DNA from: Candidatus Poseidonia sp.
GTDB lineage: Archaea > Thermoplasmatota > Poseidoniia > Poseidoniales > Poseidoniaceae
Reading direction: 5' to 3'
Assembly (NCBI GenBank): GCA_013330155.1
Contig: DUIU01000085.1
Coordinates: 514-6,679 of the forward strand
Length of the DNA stretch: 6,166 nt
This document shows, piece after piece, positions 5,709 to 6,166 of the stretch (the stretch's first letter is position 1; each line of letters begins with the position of its first letter). The notes under the pieces are model-generated. The model did no database searches. It had not been told where the DNA came from and worked only from the letters and a program-made list of their open reading frames with translations. The translations under genes were made by a program, and so were the position numbers.

Positions 5709-6166
5709 TGGATACACTCATTCTCATCGGTATCAGCCTGTTTGTTATTACGGTTCTCGCAACCGTTTACATCGCAACCAGCCGCTACAAACTTGCACCT
5801 GCAAACAAAATTCTGGTCGTCTACGGTAATACCCAAGGCGCCGGCGCTGCAAAATGTTACCACGGCGGTGGAAAAATCGTCTGGCCTCTGGTCCAAAACT
5901 ACGCCTTCCTCGACTTGAAGCCGATGACCATCAACATCAACCTCGAGCACGCTCTCTCGCAGCAAAACATCCGCATCAACGTTCCATCGACGTTTACCAT
6001 CGGTATTGACACCAAGCCGTCCATCATGCAGAACGCCGCTGTGCGTCTATTGAACCTCGACCAGGCCTCCATTGAAGACATGGCCAAAGAGATCATCTTC
6101 GGTCAACTTCGTTTGACCGTTGCTTCCCTGACCATTGAGGAAATCAACGGCGACCGTGAAGCCTTC
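5705..6166 (+). CDS. Flotillin (SPFH/Band 7 domain protein), N-terminal part
   Basis: 154 codons are visible before the window ends; flotillins are usually about 450-530 aa, so the rest of the SPFH domain and the coiled-coil region lie to the right. Residues 4-24 form one N-terminal membrane segment (TLILIGISLFVITVLATVYIA). Then SRYKLAPANKILVVYG opens the SPFH domain and corresponds to the YRTAGPDEALIV region of FloT. It continues with GGGKIVWPLVQNYAFLDL, a match to the flotillin GGGTFVLPVFQ segment, then the beta strands NIRINVPSTFTIGI, and finally IEDMAKEIIFGQLRLTVASLTIEEINGDREAF, matching the REVLEGHLRSILGSMTVEEI block of bacterial FloT. Flotillins assemble into large membrane-bound oligomers and scaffold microdomains. 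The ATG at 5705 is followed at once by a second ATG at 5708; no other in-frame start is close. The NfeD-like gene upstream is the expected partner. Confidence 0.92.
   Translation, partial: MMDTLILIGISLFVITVLATVYIATSRYKLAPANKILVVYGNTQGAGAAKCYHGGGKIVWPLVQNYAFLDLKPMTININLEHALSQQNIRINVPSTFTIGIDTKPSIMQNAAVRLLNLDQASIEDMAKEIIFGQLRLTVASLTIEEINGDREAF

Noticed and set aside
5295..5717. 140-codon minus-strand frame under the OB-fold region
   Set aside because: Antisense to the NfeD-like domain, with no family resemblance or start signal.
1..6166. CRISPR array, tRNA, rRNA or insertion sequence
   Set aside because: No regularly spaced direct repeats, no tRNA-like cloverleaf with a CCA or TψC arm pattern, no transposase-like protein and no terminal inverted repeats were seen by eye on either strand.

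Overview
The window looks like a piece of an archaeal chromosome, most likely a marine euryarchaeon of the Marine Group II (Poseidoniales) type. The evidence is indirect. Genes are tightly packed, with archaeal-style GGTGA/GAGGA ribosome-binding sites. One secreted protein pairs an N-terminal enzyme fold with cadherin-like 'VNDPP' repeats and ends in a single C-terminal membrane anchor. The shikimate dehydrogenase is strongly divergent. No rRNA, tRNA, CRISPR or insertion sequence was seen, and there is no non-coding stretch over 300 bases; the longest gap is about 80 bases.

Layout. Positions 2-541 (+) hold the C-terminal part of an acyl-CoA carboxylase carboxyltransferase (propionyl-CoA carboxylase beta type). 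It meets a large minus-strand gene stop-to-stop with no spacer. That gene (542-3301) encodes a 919-residue secreted, membrane-anchored protein. It has a chlorophyllase/dienelactone-hydrolase-like alpha/beta-hydrolase domain whose expected serine nucleophile appears to be glycine, followed by cadherin-like repeats. Upstream of it on the same strand (3347-4324) is a divergent shikimate 5-dehydrogenase (AroE type) with a large insertion in its substrate-binding domain.

An 81-base divergent promoter region separates aroE from a rightward cluster of four close-set membrane-protein genes. These are two small unrecognised membrane proteins (103 and 95 aa), a 211-aa NfeD/YuaF-like protein with membrane helices and a C-terminal OB-fold-like domain, and the start of a flotillin (SPFH domain) that runs off the right edge. 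NfeD-like plus flotillin is a known pair (YuaF-FloT in Bacillus, YqiJ-YqiK in E. coli) tied to membrane microdomain organisation. The two small proteins sit in the same apparent operon and are the best candidate here for undescribed parts of a system.

Functionally the window joins central metabolism (propionyl-CoA carboxylation, aromatic amino acid synthesis), one large cell-surface protein and a membrane-organising operon. Only the last group looks like a single working unit.
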